Assembly (NCBI RefSeq): GCF_001659605.2
Contig: NC_035164.2
Coordinates: 3,861,870-3,925,869 of the forward strand
Reading direction: 5' to 3'
Source of the DNA: Manihot esculenta
Taxonomy: Eukaryota; Streptophyta; Magnoliopsida; Malpighiales; Euphorbiaceae
DNA length: 64,000 bases
Position 1 is the stretch's first letter. Each line of letters begins with the position of its first letter. Below are positions 10,214 through 22,484 of the stretch, one piece after another. Below the pieces are notes generated by a model, which was not told where the DNA came from, did not search any database, and saw only the letters and a program-made list of their open reading frames with translations. The translations under genes were made by a program, and so were the position numbers.

Positions 10214-12673
10214 TGTAATACCCAGCTAGATTCCGGCATCAGAATCCCTACCTTCCGGTGGAATCTCCGTTGGAATATGGAATTCTGAAGATGCCAGAGT
10301 CTTCTAGAGGGGTAAAATGTGTTTCTAAAATGTTTCTTCAAAATGTTTTCTCATGATTTTATGGTTTTAAATGAAAAAGAAATGGAGTTTTGAAAAGAAT
10401 AGGCCAAGGAGGAAGGACCCAGGTTCGGCCGCCGAACCTTAAGTTCGGCCGCCGAACATGGGGCTGTTTTGGGAGTGCTTTAGGCCTCCGAAGGCTTTGA
10501 GGGCAGAAACCAGGTTCGGCCGCCGAACCTCAAGTTCGGCCCCCGAACCTCAAGTTCGGCCGCCGAACATGGGTTAGTTTAGGAGGCAACTTAGGCTGCT
10601 GAAGGTGGTGGAGCTGTGGAGACAGCTTAGGCCACTGGCCACCTATAAAAGGCCCCCATACCGAAAATGGGCGAGTTTTCTCCCCATTCTCGAGCTCAGG
10701 TGTGTTCATGTCCTCCTTTGGTTGATTTCATATTCTTTCTTCAAATCCTTCAAGTTTTTATGAGTTTCCTTTTGAGTCTTGAAGTTTTAAAGCTTAAATC
10801 AAGTTTTGGGAGCTTGGAGACCCAAGGAGTTTGTTTCCTCCCATCTCCAAGTTAAGGATCGCACCAACGCTCGATCTTCAAGAGGTAAGTGTAGATCCTT
10901 GCTTTCCTTTATGTTTAATAAAGTTTTAAGTAAGTTTTAAGGAAGTTTTAATGCTTGGGTATGGGTAGATATGCATGTTAGGGTTTATGTGGGTTTTATG
11001 CTCAATGTATGTTTATGTGATGTTTGTGTTGGGGTTTAAGTTAGTTTATGCCCCTTTATGCATGTGGGAGTGTGTATGCATGTTTGGGAGAGAGCATGTA
11101 AGGTTTTGGGTTGTTTTGGGTTTGGTTTGGCTTGAGACAGATTCGGACCTGTCGTTCAGAGGGAATCAGGTTCGGCCGCCAAAGGTGTGTTCGGCTGCTG
11201 AACCTGCATGGGAGGCAGCTTTGGACGCCTAACGTGCCCCCGAAGGCCAGGACTTTCGGATCTGTGAGAGGCTTCGGCCACCGAACCTGCCGCCGAAGGT
11301 GCCAGACTTTCGGCTCTAGAAGGACTTTCGGCCGCCGAAAGTGCCCCTGAAGCTGCATGGCTTTCGGCTCTGGAAGGGACATTCGGCCTCCGAAGGTGCT
11401 GCCGAAAGTGCCCTGTCCAGCCTTTTCTTGGTTGTTTTCTATGCATGTTTTGAGGATGTTTTAGGGGGTTTTTTGGGAGTTGTTTATGAGTTGTTTAGAG
11501 TGTGTTTGGCACCTCATTCGAGTCCACCTGTGTAGGATCAGACCCGAGGGACCGAGGAGGCCAGCAGAGTTAGCTGTTGCAGAGTCAGTTCAGCGTCTGC
11601 CAGAGGTGAGTAGAACTAACTCAAATGTTTTTAGCATGTTTCACGCATCATGAATACCATGTATATGTAGTAGGTTGCTTGCATTAGAGATCACAAATAT
11701 GCTGCATTGCATAATTTATTATTGATGTGGATGGACCAAGGCGACCCCAATAGCCCTAGCCATGATATGTTAATAAAGTCTTGAGGAGCCCCACCGAGGG
11801 CCGGGCATAATGAAGTCCTGAGGAGCCCGAAGGGCTAGGCACTATGATATATTACAGAAGTCCTGAGGAGCTCCTTTGAGGGCCGGGCACTATGATATGT
11901 TTCAGATAGAGGGAGTTTTGGTGGTCATGTCCATCCGTGATGTGAAATGTTTGTGTTGTGATGCATTCCATGAAAGCATGATTTATTGTTGTTTTTCTGT
12001 TCTGCTCACTGGGCTTTTTAGCTCACCCCTTTCTCCTAACCCCTAGGTTTGCAGGTCAGAGGTAGTCCAGGAAGACGTCAAGGGTAAATGTCATGCTTAT
12101 GTAATAGATTAGTGTTTTAGTGTGGACATGTATTGTAAAATTGATGTAATGTATTGCAAGATAATGTAATGAAATGTAACGTAAAGTTGAGTTATGTTTA
12201 TGGATTAGTGTTGTCCTTGGCCCTAAGGCTTGGTTAGTCCCTTTTTAGTACATGATGTATAATATGTTTAAATGTTGAGTTGAGTTTGAACCAAACTTGT
12301 GGCATGTGATTGTTTACCACGCTAGGGTATTTGATGAGGATTCTAGTGGAGGTCTTATGCTTATGGTTTTGATGCATGCACAGGTTAGGTTTTGGTTCAT
12401 CGGATGTGATCCCAGCTTGATGTATGGTATGTTGACCCAGCTAGAGCTTTTGTTGAGGGCGCTAGTAGGGGGTTCTTTTATGTTTCCAGTTATGTAGCAT
12501 ACAGGTCAAGCTCAGTATTTACATAAGATGTTTAAGTTTTTATGTTAATGTTTTGATCATGTATGGGATTTGACCAGGTGATAGGATGTATGTTAGACTT
12601 GCTACGGGTTCCGGCGGCCTTAAGCCAATCTGGATCCTAGCGCCGGTAGCGGTCCAGTTTTCGGTTCGTTACA
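10214..12673 (+). repeat. 3' LTR of the degraded plus-strand gypsy element
   Basis: It starts TGTAATACCCAGC right after the polypurine tract and ends TTCGGTTCGTTACA. It holds a TATAAAAG box at 10644-10651, TTCGGCCGCCGAA copies on both sides of it, splice-like sites (CAAGAGGTAAGTG near 10886; CCAGAGGTGAGTAG near 11602; CCTAGGTTTGCAGG near 12050) and a three-unit minisatellite at about 11785-11900. LINE coding sequence begins immediately after 12673, so the element inserted into a LINE. Confidence 0.92.
11785..11900. repeat. Degenerate minisatellite in 3' LTR
   Basis: Three diverged units share the AGTCCTGAGGAGC start and the GGGCACTATGATAT-type end. The unit resembles the arrays in the LTRs at 2226 and 4672 more than that of fragment B. 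Confidence 0.75.
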
Positions 12674-14235
12674 ATGGGGGCTTGGGGATTCGTGAGTTTT
12701 CTACTATGAATAAAGCTCTTTTGGAAAAATTGACTTGGCGGACTATGGAGAATGATGATTGCCTTTGGACTAAGTATTTCACTAAAAAATACTTATAGGG
12801 CAAATCCTAATGGACCCCTAATGCTGCAGCCTCCTCATCTCATATATGGAAAGCCTTTTGCAAAGGTTATGGGAGTATTAAGGATGGTCTTATGGTGGAT
12901 GTTAGAAATGGATCTTCTACGAATTTTTGGTTGGATTCCTGGCTTTCCATAGGGCCTCTTGCCCAATTTGCTTTGATTCCCATGGATGACTTGATGGCTA
13001 TCGTTAGTGTGCGGCACTTTTGGTCTCCATTAACAGGTTGGAATTGGGATGTTTTGAAAGATTTACTTCTGGATAATATTTTGCAATTTATTCAGCCGGT
13101 TTGTCTTTTTAATGTTGCTGCAAATACTGACTCTTTGTCATGGAAGTAGAGTTCTAAGGGCAATTTTACAGTTCGCTCAGCTTATAATACTCTCCATGGA
13201 ATCGATGGTGGTAATGAAAACCCTTGATGGAAGATGATTTGAACACTTAAAGTCCCTCAAAGAGTATCTATATTTCTTTGGCAGGTTGCCCACAAGAAGA
13301 TTATGACAAATATGGAGAGAATTAGAAGGGGTTTCACCTCTCAAGGTATTTGTCCTATACGTAATCTTGGCCAGGAGAATATCTTCCACTTACTTAGGGA
13401 CTATAGAGATGCCAATGATTTTTGAATTAGTGTTGATGTCTCTAGTTTGTATCCCCATTTTTTCACCATTGTTGACTCTACTGAATGAATTTTTGCTAAT
13501 TTAAAGTCTAATTACACCCAAATGGATGGGCAGCAATGGAATATTATTTTTCCTTTGGGACTGTGGTACTTATGGAAAAGAAGAAATAAGGTGGTCTTTG
13601 AGAGTCCAGCTCAGAACTCGCCTGTGTCCAAGCATTTTATTTTATAGCAGACTCTTGAGAATACTGAAGCTTGGAAACATACTTTAGGAGTGGGTTATAC
13701 TATTTCTAGATTGTCCACCACCTTCATTTCTTAGTCCCCTCCTGATATGGGATGGATTGTTATAAATACAAATGGTGCAGCTAAGGGTTGTCTAGGACCT
13801 GCGGGTTGTGCTGGGGTTTTTAGAGATAGTAATGGTGATGGGCTTCTTGACTATGAATCTGCCTTGGATACTTATACAGGAGTTGAATTGGGCATTCTTC
13901 TGGGCCTTTGGACAGCTTGGGATAGAGGATGAAAATTTGTGCAAGTTAATTGAGAAAAACTTAGAAGGAGCAGGCCGAGTTAGGAATCTAGTTTCTGATA
14001 TTAAGACCTTGGTGGATTATGCATGGAAAGTTTATTTCAGGAAAATCTTTCGCGAGGCTAACTCTGTGGCGGATTGCTTAGCGAAATCATCGGTTGGAGG
14101 CCCTCTTGTTATACAAATTCTAGAAACACCGCCCTCTGTGGAGACTTGTTACTACTTGCAAGCTGATGCTGCTAGAGCTATATGACCTCGTGACTTTGTT
14201 TAAGAGCTTAATATCTTCCTTACTATGTCAAAAAA
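12674..14235 (+). pseudogene. 3' end of a dead L1-type LINE (RT C-terminus, zf-RVT, RNase H)
   Basis: The conceptual product begins N-G-G-L-G-I-R-E-F-S, the post-RT block also seen in the intact LINE at 28.7 kb. It continues through a W-N-W-D block and a zf-RVT-like block to a ribonuclease H domain (W-I-V-I-N-T-N-G-A at 13753, then A-D-C-L-A-K near 14070). Stops and frameshifts occur throughout (for example TAG near 12796 and 13147). It ends in a short A run at about 14230. The RNase H lacks the usual first Asp (N-T-N-G instead of N-x-D-G). The 5' part was separated by the gypsy insertion and is not in the window. Confidence 0.88.
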
Positions 14236-14622
14236 GTTTATTTCAGTTAGAAATAATTAAATTAGCTTAATTCAAGTTAATAAAAATTATTAAATTTGAA
14301 TCAGTTCTAATTCATTTTAAAAAGTTGATTTAATGAAATTATAAAGAACACATTATTTTTATTTCAAACTAATTTGAAATTTAAAAAAATAAATATTTAT
14401 TTTTAATAATTTAAATTTATTTTATTTAATATCATAATAATAAAATTTCCTCTTTCTCTACAAATATTCTTTTTAGGAAATTTATTTGTAAAATTGGCAA
14501 AATTTTAAATTTTAAATTAGAAATTCATATAGTAATAATAAGTTTTTCTATGTTCAGGCGGAGAGAAGATGAGATATGATGTGTAGGGAGAGATAGACAG
14601 TAAGAGAAAGGCAGGGAGGACG
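14236..14622. other. AT-rich gene-free stretch
   Basis: Long A/T runs with no coding-like frame and no recognised repeat boundary. I see nothing functional in it. Confidence 0.6.
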
Positions 14623-15900
14623 AGGGTAGGGTGAGCATTCGGTCGGTTCGGTTTAAAATCGAATCGAACTGAATAAATTGAAAATCAAAATTTTAGTATT
14701 TATAAAAATTGAACTGATTTTGATCAGAAATTGAATCGAACTGAACCGGTTTAATTTGGTTTGATTCAGTTTAATTTAATCGATTTCAATTTTTAATAAA
14801 ATTTTTATTTTTTACATTTTATTTTTAGTATTTTAAAATTTAATTTTAGTATTTATCTTTTGACTTGGTTGCCAAGTTTCCTTCTGTAACTCGATACTCT
14901 CGCCTTTTCCTCTTCTTTAAATCTAACTTCTTCTTTTGCCTTCTCTATGGAAGACGAATCTGCGTCAATTGACTATCGAAGCGGCTCATCCCGTCAAAGG
15001 TCAAAAGAGCCGAAAGCAATGATCGTCCTGTGTTGGAACTGCCGATGACTCGGCAATTCTACTAGTTACAAGCCAGACATTTTATTTTTGATGGAAACAA
15101 AAACTCTTAGTTCTCATATGTAATTTTTTCGTAGTTTTTTACATTTTGATGTTTGCTTCTCAGTCAATAGATAATGATTGGGAGGAGGCATTTCGTTAAT
15201 GTAGAAAAGTCATGTGTCAGTGTTTCTGTAGTTGGTTTTTCTCCAAATTTTATTGATTCAGTTATTTCGGAAGGTCATGTCCACTGGAGGTTTACTAGTT
15301 ATTATGAGTTTACGGAATCGCAATAACGACGTCGGTCTTGGAACCTTATTCGAGTTTTATCTTGTAGAAGCTCTCTTCCGTGACTTTGTTCAAAAGATTT
15401 TAATGATTTATGCTCGAGAGATGAGAAATAAGGAGGAGCATCTTTGCCAGATTATCTTTGATTTTGAATAATTATGAATTTTTGTTAGACTTTAGAATTG
15501 ATATTTCTATTAGATGAGTTCATCCTAATACTATTCTAGCTGCTCATACTTTGACTAGAGAATCTATTAGGTATAATCGTCTTTCTGTTTGAGATGATAT
15601 CCCTCTTTATTTGATGATAGAATTTTATTAATACAATAAGTAGTTTTGCTTTAAAAAAAATTTTAATTAAAATATTTTAATTTTAATATGATATAATTTC
15701 TCTGTATTATTGAAAATAACATATTATTATCACTGGTCGGTTCCGTTATATTTTTTAATTTTTTCTGATTAAAATTAAACCGAACCAAAATTTTTAAAAT
15801 TAAAATCCAAATTGAAATAAATAAAAAACTAAACTAAAATTTTAAATTAATTCAATTCGATTAATTTTTTTGATTTGAAGTGAATACTACTCAGCTCTGG
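14623..15900. repeat. Possible inverted-repeat (MITE-like) element split by a LINE
   Basis: The left part has GTGAGCATTCGGTCGGTTCGG followed by alternating GAATCGAAC/GAACTGA motifs. The right part is its approximate reverse complement, ending GAATACTACTCAGCTCTGG. Such GGTTCGGTT-rich inverted elements are common in rosid genomes. I could not define a clean target duplication, so the ends are approximate. Confidence 0.45.
14990..15660 (+). pseudogene. Internally deleted LINE remnant with poly-A tail
   Basis: From 15019 the translation gives the L1 endonuclease start (W-N-C-R, then P-D-I-L-F-L-M-E-T-K), with a TGA early in the motif. Around 15240-15350 is a later endonuclease block (W-R-F-T, then S-W-N-L-I-R). 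It jumps to the end of an RNase H region near 15530 (N-T-I-L-A-A-H-T-L-T-like) and ends in AAAAAAAA at 15652-15660. Reverse transcriptase is absent. Several stops show it is dead. Confidence 0.75.
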
Positions 15901-16149
15901 ACTTCTCTATCCACCTTTTAATTCCATTATGAATTCTTTATTTTAAAAATTAAAATTTATATATTTCAAATATAATTTTCATAAAGTACATAAAAAATAT
16001 ACGAGAGAAATTGAAAATTTTTTATATTTATCATATTAAGAAAAATAAATATTAAATTTTATTGTATCAAGAATAATATTTTAACTAAAATTTTAAAATT
16101 TAACTATAATTGATAAAAAAAAATTTTAAATATTTTTATTTGTATATAA

Positions 16150-16610
16150 TTAAAGAGGTAAACGGATAAGATATTCGCGAAAATTAAACTATCGGAATTC
16201 CAACTCAATTTATAATAACAATATTAGAACCTGTTCTGAACCTGATTAAAAATTAATATAAACTATCTATCCAAATCTAATTTATATTAACAATATTTGA
16301 ATCCGTTCTAAACCCGATTAAAAATTAATCTAAACTACTTCAACTCGTTCCAAATCCGATTATTATTATTCAAATAAAATCCAAACTCGTTTAATTTTAT
16401 ATATTTTAATTAATATATTTTTTATATTAAATTAATTATTTATATAAATGGGTTTGGATAGTGAATAATCTATTTATAACATTCAAACTCGATCTCAATC
16501 CGCAACAGATATTATGTTTTAAATTCAAATTCATGCCACACCTAATTATAATTAGTCAAATTTATTCCATTAGAGTTGTTGCGGATGAAATACCCAAAAA
16601 TATCCTATGC
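16150..16610. repeat. Dispersed AT-rich repeat, copy 1
   Basis: Motifs such as AAACGGATAAGATATTC, ATTCAAATAAAATCC and ACCCAAAAATATCC occur here and again, in the same order with substitutions, at 57190-57690. No coding capacity is visible. Confidence 0.6.
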
Positions 16611-17398
16611 TATTCAGAATGTACCATGTTAATAAAAATAAATAAAATAATATTATTAATGCCACATCAACAATATATTAATAACTTTAATTAGTCATTG
16701 ATTATGATTAATATAAAAATTAAAAATTGAGCTAAAATCATTATAAAAAAATTGATTATAATGAAAAAAAAAGCACTAAAATATTGGCTTTGTTAAGCAT
16801 TAAGCATTATTTTTAATATTAAAATTATTAATTGATTGATGCTTTCTTTAATAAAAAAGAAAATCCATACGTGCTTTATCTTTTACTAAAAGTACAAAAT
16901 AGTCCCTGGTTTGTTTGATTTGTTTCATATCCACCATAGGGAAAATGGATATTTATCTCATTTTAACAACAAATTGACTCTAAAAAGTCACCATTATATG
17001 CATACAAAGCATGAGAAAAAGATAATTTAATGTGGATAGATACTCCAAACACTTGAAGCTAACTTCTCTAACCAAAAACCAATTAAGTTAAAAGATGAAA
17101 TTTGTCCTTAAATTTTATTTTATTTTTGAAATAAAAATTTAAGAAATAAAACTTGAGATCTCTCAAATTTATTTTTATATACATTTATCATTAGACTAAA
17201 TTTGTACGTGCGTTATTAAATTATATAATATAAATAAAAAAAAATTAAATTTAGTGTTTTTCCTAAAATGAAATGTCAATAAAAAAGACCAATAAGCATT
17301 AACTGTTTTGCATTCAAGTCATTTTAAGAATCCTGAAGTTTTAAATTTAGAGTAAAAATTATATTTATATATAGTAAAAAAAAAAAAAAAAAGTTTGT
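16611..17398. other. AT-rich intergenic stretch
   Basis: There is no gene-like frame. A poly-A run of about 18 bases ends near 17391. Nothing else was recognised before the promoter region of the downstream gene. Confidence 0.5.
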
Positions 17399-17491
17399 AT
17401 GGCTTGTCTTCTGTGGCCACATTGTCTTAAAACAAAGACCTGCCCACATGTTCTGGGCTTCTGGCACATAGATTTAGCTTCTTTGTGTACA

Positions 17492-17870
17492 TATAAATAT
17501 TTATCTTTCTCTTTTTTTTTTTTTTTAATTTTCCCATCTCATCAAAGCTCTCTCTTTCTTTCTCTGTTATTATTATTATTTTTCTCATTTTATTTGCATG
17601 CTTCAAAAACCACACCCAAAAATAATATACTACTGCAACTAACTTTGCCTGTTCATGAAATTTTATTGCATGTTAGACGACCCATTATCTCTTTTATCAT
17701 TCACTTCTGATTTCTCTGTCACTTTGGTAAGTATTCTTGTTTTATCAATCATGGGTTTTGTTTCTTATGTTGATTCTAATTTAGTTTCTTCGATTTTTTT
17801 TTTCTTTTCAATTGTTTGAAGCTAGTGGGTTTCTTCAGTTTGGATTTGATTTGGGTTCGTGTAAGCTTTG
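17492..17870 (+). promoter_or_regulatory. Putative core promoter and 5' UTR of the ALP1-like gene
   Basis: TATAAATA at 17492-17499 is followed by a CT-rich leader (17508-17585) typical of plant 5' UTRs. TTTGGTAAGTATT at about 17723 is a good splice donor, and TTTCTTCAG at 17830-17838 a good acceptor, so a leader intron of about 110 bases just before the ATG is plausible. This is inferred from motifs only. Confidence 0.45.
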
Positions 17871-20800
17871 ATGGGTCCTATAAGGGGATACAAAAAGAGG
17901 AGAAAAACAGATAAAAGGACCGAAGAGAATGCTTCTGCTTCAGCTTCTGGGTCTGCAGAGAAGGAACGGTCTGTGGATTGGTGGGATGAATTCTCCAAGA
18001 GCATTAATGGTATTTTATCTTTATAAATTTTGTTCCTTTTATCTGTTGTGTTTCTTGTTTGGATGTTTTAATATTGCTGTTATTGATCATGGAATATGAA
18101 GTTTGTTAACTGTATTCTCGATTGAATTCAGTTCTCGAGTTGAATATAATTTTGGTTAATTTGATTAGCTCTGTGTCTCAGCTTTTATTCAAATTCTGTG
18201 TCAATACATTGCAAGAGATCCCTAATCTGGTTTTTTGAGAGTTTCTTCTTACCTAACATTTTCGTTTGCCTTTTCGAATGAGGGAAATGATAAGAGTCGG
18301 GATAGTTTTGGTAGTAATTGAAGCCAGTCTTGTACTGAAATCCAGTGATGGACGCAGCATTTAAGTTTAGGGGGTGCCACTTAATAATTAAAATCAATCT
18401 TTTATGATTAGTTAAGGGAGCTAAATGTGGTAATTTATTAGAAATAAACTCATATTCAACCTATTTACATGTAAAAATTAAAATTTTAGGGGGTGGCAGC
18501 TCCTATCAGTCCCCCCTTTAGGTCTGCCACTGCTGAAATCCAAGAGGAGAATGACATATGCCATTGGCTTAATGCTTGCTTGTGTTTGTAGGAATGCAAC
18601 TCAAGTATGTATTCTACTAATACAATTGAGACCTCCCAGTATACTTTTACAAAAAGCACAGTGGTTGGAAATGAAAAAGGAAGAAGAAAAAAGAATTTTC
18701 TTTTTAAACAAACACTATTAATCTGTTGAAGAAACTAAGTTCTTGACATGCTAGAGCTCCTGCCTATTGATTGGGGGTCATGGGTCTTGAGCTGCTCTAA
18801 CGGATTCGTGTTATGAAGTTCATTATCTTTGCGGTACTCAACTTGCATTGTCTTTAAGAGCTTAAACGGAGACAGCATCACAAATATTTTTATTATAAGC
18901 TGGATTACCTTCTAGCTCATCTTTTATATGATTTTTGTTTTCCCAAAAATCCCCTTTAGCAGTATTTCAATGTAGAAACTTATAGAGATGTTGCTTCTAG
19001 GCAGTGAACTGGTTGTAAATAATACTAATTACAAAAAATGGAGTGGTAAAAGGTCTCAAAATGCTATTTGTGTTGCTGGAATTCATTCAATCAGCTGCAG
19101 ATTGCTCAACTAATGGCATTTAGGCAGTTGCTCAGATCTGCTATTGAGCTTTATTATATTTTAATTTATATCTTATGTATGCAATTGGTTGCAACTACTA
19201 CTTGGTCTTGGAGAAATTCTAGCTCTTTGCTTTACTAGAATAGTTTGCTGATAAAGATATCTTTGATTTGTTTAAATGTATTGTCAGCCTGGAATTTGTT
19301 AGTGGAAGTTAAAGGGCTAGACGAGGGTGTTGAAGTGTTAGGATAATGTCTTTTGCCTTCTACAAGTTTCTTCCTTTTTGATATCAGATATACATCGTTA
19401 TATAATGCCTGGTGAGTCTGGAGATTTTCTTATAATTTAAAATTGTGTATTCAGAGGTTAGAAATCATATCATTCTCATATGGGGAGGAAAGTCTAATAA
19501 TGTTGGAAATAGGGTTATAAAGACTACCTGAAGAAATTCACATTAACGAATTGACAAACATTTAATTTCAATTGCTTGTTGATTGCTTGGAATTTAACTG
19601 GTTTTGGTTAGCAGCCCAGGGTGGAGATGATTATTTTCAAAGAACCCTGTGCTTATAGATCATTTAACCAGGGCAAATTTGTGCTTTATGTGAATAGCCA
19701 ATGTATTATGGTTTATATGTAAATTATATTACGTGATTATGGAACTTCAGAAACCCAAAGATTGACAGAGATGAATCCAGTCCCAGTTATCGTGTGACCC
19801 AGCTGTTTGAGTAACTTAGATCATCTTTTGGTCAATTACTGAAAGAATAAGCTAGCTCCTAATTTTCTTGATTATCACAAGATCACTTACCTGCATAAGT
19901 CATAATACTGAGTAGTGCGTGTGTGGTGTGTGTGTGTGCGCGCGTGTTTGTGTGTATGCACATAGGTAATATTGGTTAGCTTGTGTGTGTGTATGAGTTT
20001 GTATGTATACATGTATTGATCAGCTTCTTTTTCTTCCTACCTACCCAACTCAGGTGAAATTATTATAGCGGCATGACTGCCAATCAATACTTGCATGAAA
20101 TTTATCTTGCCCTGGTTCACCATTTATTAGTTGTACACCTGCGAGCATGCTGGCCTTCAGGTTACGGAAAAAATATAACAGGTGCACCAAGTTAAACTTC
20201 CCCAACATGTTAAAAAGTAACTGACATTTGGGTGCTGTTGAATGCAAATATAAAACATTTCCAACAGATCTTTCATGTGATCTTGATTGTATTATTGTTC
20301 ATAAAGCATTCATATAAACATGACCAGAAATTAAACGTCTTTTGGCCTTAATAAGATTCTAATACTGTTGCCCTGTCCTTAGTTTACTTTTGCTTTCATG
20401 ATTTTCCCCCATAAGTGTGTATGTGAGTGTGTTTTCTTTTTTAACTTTTTGCTTTTAACAATCCTTAATGGGTTCCTTGCTAGTGATTCTGTTTTGAGGT
20501 CTACATTTTGACCATGCTTGCTGTTTAGATCTCATCTTTGTATGTCCATCTTTATTGTGGCATCAGATTCTCCATTGTGGTAGGCAGAATATGTGGGAAA
20601 TGCACAAGCACATAACACAGTCTGCGCTTCACTCTGACGACATTTATTTGGATTTGCTCTTAAGAGCAAAAGAAAGAGAAAATAAGAGACTTCTATTTTC
20701 TTTTTTTTTCTTCTTCTTTTTATCTGTTCCCTAAAACTAAATAGAAAAAGTAAGGCCCTTTATAGCATGCCTTGTGTTAACTTCTTTTAAGAGTTCTTCT

Positions 20801-22484
20801 CCAAATGCTTTTATATTTTCTTTCTTTCAATTGTTAATTTATGTCTTTTCTTGTTCTTCCTTTCATAATAGAATACATATGTTGTTTATTATGATGACGT
20901 ATTTCCATAACTTTTTGGATGGATATGGCTATGTTTAAATCGTGTTCTTAGATACATATGTTTTGGTTATCTTGGCCATCAATGACGATGAATGTAGTTC
21001 TTTGTGAGACTGTTCAACTGATTCATTATTGTAGATGACGAACCATAGCTGAACAATGCAAGGTAGCAAATCTGTGGTCAATGAATCTACTCATATATTC
21101 TTCTCTCCACTCCCTCGGAAACATATTATGCTTTTGATTTCTACTTTGCTTTCTAAGCTTTTTGCATATGCTAGTTATTGGATGCCAAAACAGAAACCTG
21201 TAATCTTGAATGCTTAGGTGCTTTTGACATTTTATTTTCAAGTTGCATGAACCTGGAATCCAATAAACATGCTATTGATCCAACAATCTGCTTGCTGCAC
21301 TCTGGGATCCAACAAAACTCTGCTGATTTAAATGGTTAATCTGTTGGCATTTTATATCGAAATTGCTTGATTCTGGAATCCATTAAAAATGCTACTCCTT
21401 TAAGAATGGTAATTCTGTTTCCTCATTTGTCCTACCTGCAGGTCTTCAATCTCCATCAAAGAGTTTGGACAGGTTTGAACAAGTTTTCAGGATTACCAGG
21501 AAAACTTTTAATTACATATGTTCACTTGTGAAGGAAGATATGACGGCAAAATCAAGGGATTTTACGTTTCTAAATGGCAAGGTTTTGTCTTTGCATGATC
21601 AGGTAGCTGTAGCTTTAAGAAGGCTGAGTTCCGGTGATTCACTAGTGACAGTTGCTGATTCATTTGGTTTGAACCACTCAACTGTCTCCCAAGTAACCTG
21701 GCGTTTTGTCGAGGCCCTGGAAGAAAAGGGGCTTCAACACCTAAAGTGGCCTTCAACTGAATCAGAAATGACACAAATAAAATCCAAGTTCGAAAAAATA
21801 CAAGGCCTCCCTAATTGTTGTGGTGTAGTTGAAACCACTCACATTATGATGCTGCTGTCTTCCTCAGATCCTTTAAGTAATGTGTGGCTCGATCATGAGA
21901 AGAATCACAGCATGGTCTTGCATGCAGTTGTAGACCCCGAGATGAGATTCCTAGACATAGTCGCCGGATGGCCGGGAAAAATGCAAGACTCGACAGTGTT
22001 TCAAAGTTCGAACTTCCATAAACTTTGTGAAAGAGGAGAAAGGTTGAATGGGAAAAAACTAGAGCTCTCTGAAGGATCAGAAATAAGGGAATATATCATT
22101 GGAGATGCAGGATTCCCTCTACTTCCATATCTTATTGTTCCATACAAGGCGAAAGAACTCTCAGAAGCAGAAGCCGAGTTCAATAAACGACATTCTGCAA
22201 CTCAGATGGTAGCCAACCGAGCTTTGGCGAGGCTGAAGGAGATGTGGAGGATCATCCATGGAGTGATGTGGAGACCTGACAAACATAGGTTGCCGAGGAT
22301 TATCCTAGTCTGCTGCTTGCTCCATAACATAATCATTGATCTGGAAGATGAGGCGCAGAGTGATATTCCGTTGTCTGACAAGCATGATCCAGACTATCAG
22401 CAACAGATTTGTGAATCTGTCGACGTAAAAGGTGTGTATCTGAGGGACAAGCTGTCTTCATACTTATCAGGAAAATTGCCTTGA
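17871..22484 (+). CDS. ALP1-like protein (domesticated PIF/Harbinger transposase), two exons
   Basis: Exon 1 is 17871-18009 and exon 2 is 21442-22484. The intron (18010-21441) has a GT donor (AATG|GTATTT) and an AG acceptor (CTACCTGCAG), and joins in phase to a Gly codon, giving 393 residues. Exon 1 encodes a basic KKRRK segment. Exon 2 encodes an HTH-like region (about residues 95-140) and a DDE_Tnp_4 nuclease fold: GVVETTHI (E177 where transposases have D), VVDPEMRF (D211), GDAGFPLLPY, and HSATQMVANRALARLK, in which N305 replaces the catalytic Glu. Two of three catalytic acidic residues are thus changed, and no terminal inverted repeats are seen, so it is unlikely to be a transposase. Family members such as Arabidopsis ALP1 act in the nucleus with Polycomb complexes. 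Function here is by family only. It is the most credible single-copy host gene in the window. Confidence 0.9.
18343..18532. mobile_element. 190-bp hAT-type MITE in the ALP1-like intron
   Basis: The ends CAGTGATGGAC and (reverse complement) CAGTGGCAGAC form terminal inverted repeats. The 8 bases CTGAAATC flank it at 18335-18342 and 18533-18540. An 8-bp duplication with CAGTG-type ends is characteristic of hAT elements. It has internal G-rich blocks (AGGGGGTG) near both ends and no coding capacity. Confidence 0.9.
19918..20005. repeat. GT-rich microsatellite
   Basis: Interrupted GTGTGTGTGTGTGCGCGCG and a second GTGTGTGTGTATG run lie inside the intron. This is simple-sequence repeat only. Confidence 0.85.

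Larger units (their letters stand above)
18010..21441 (+). other. Large intron of the ALP1-like gene
   Basis: This 3.4-kb stretch has no supported gene. Apart from the hAT MITE it contains a GT-rich microsatellite (19918-20005) and T-rich tracts. Short open frames inside are unsupported. Confidence 0.8.

Noticed and set aside
15232..15471. 79-codon frame as a gene
   Set aside because: It falls within a LINE remnant, in a frame different from the endonuclease motifs.
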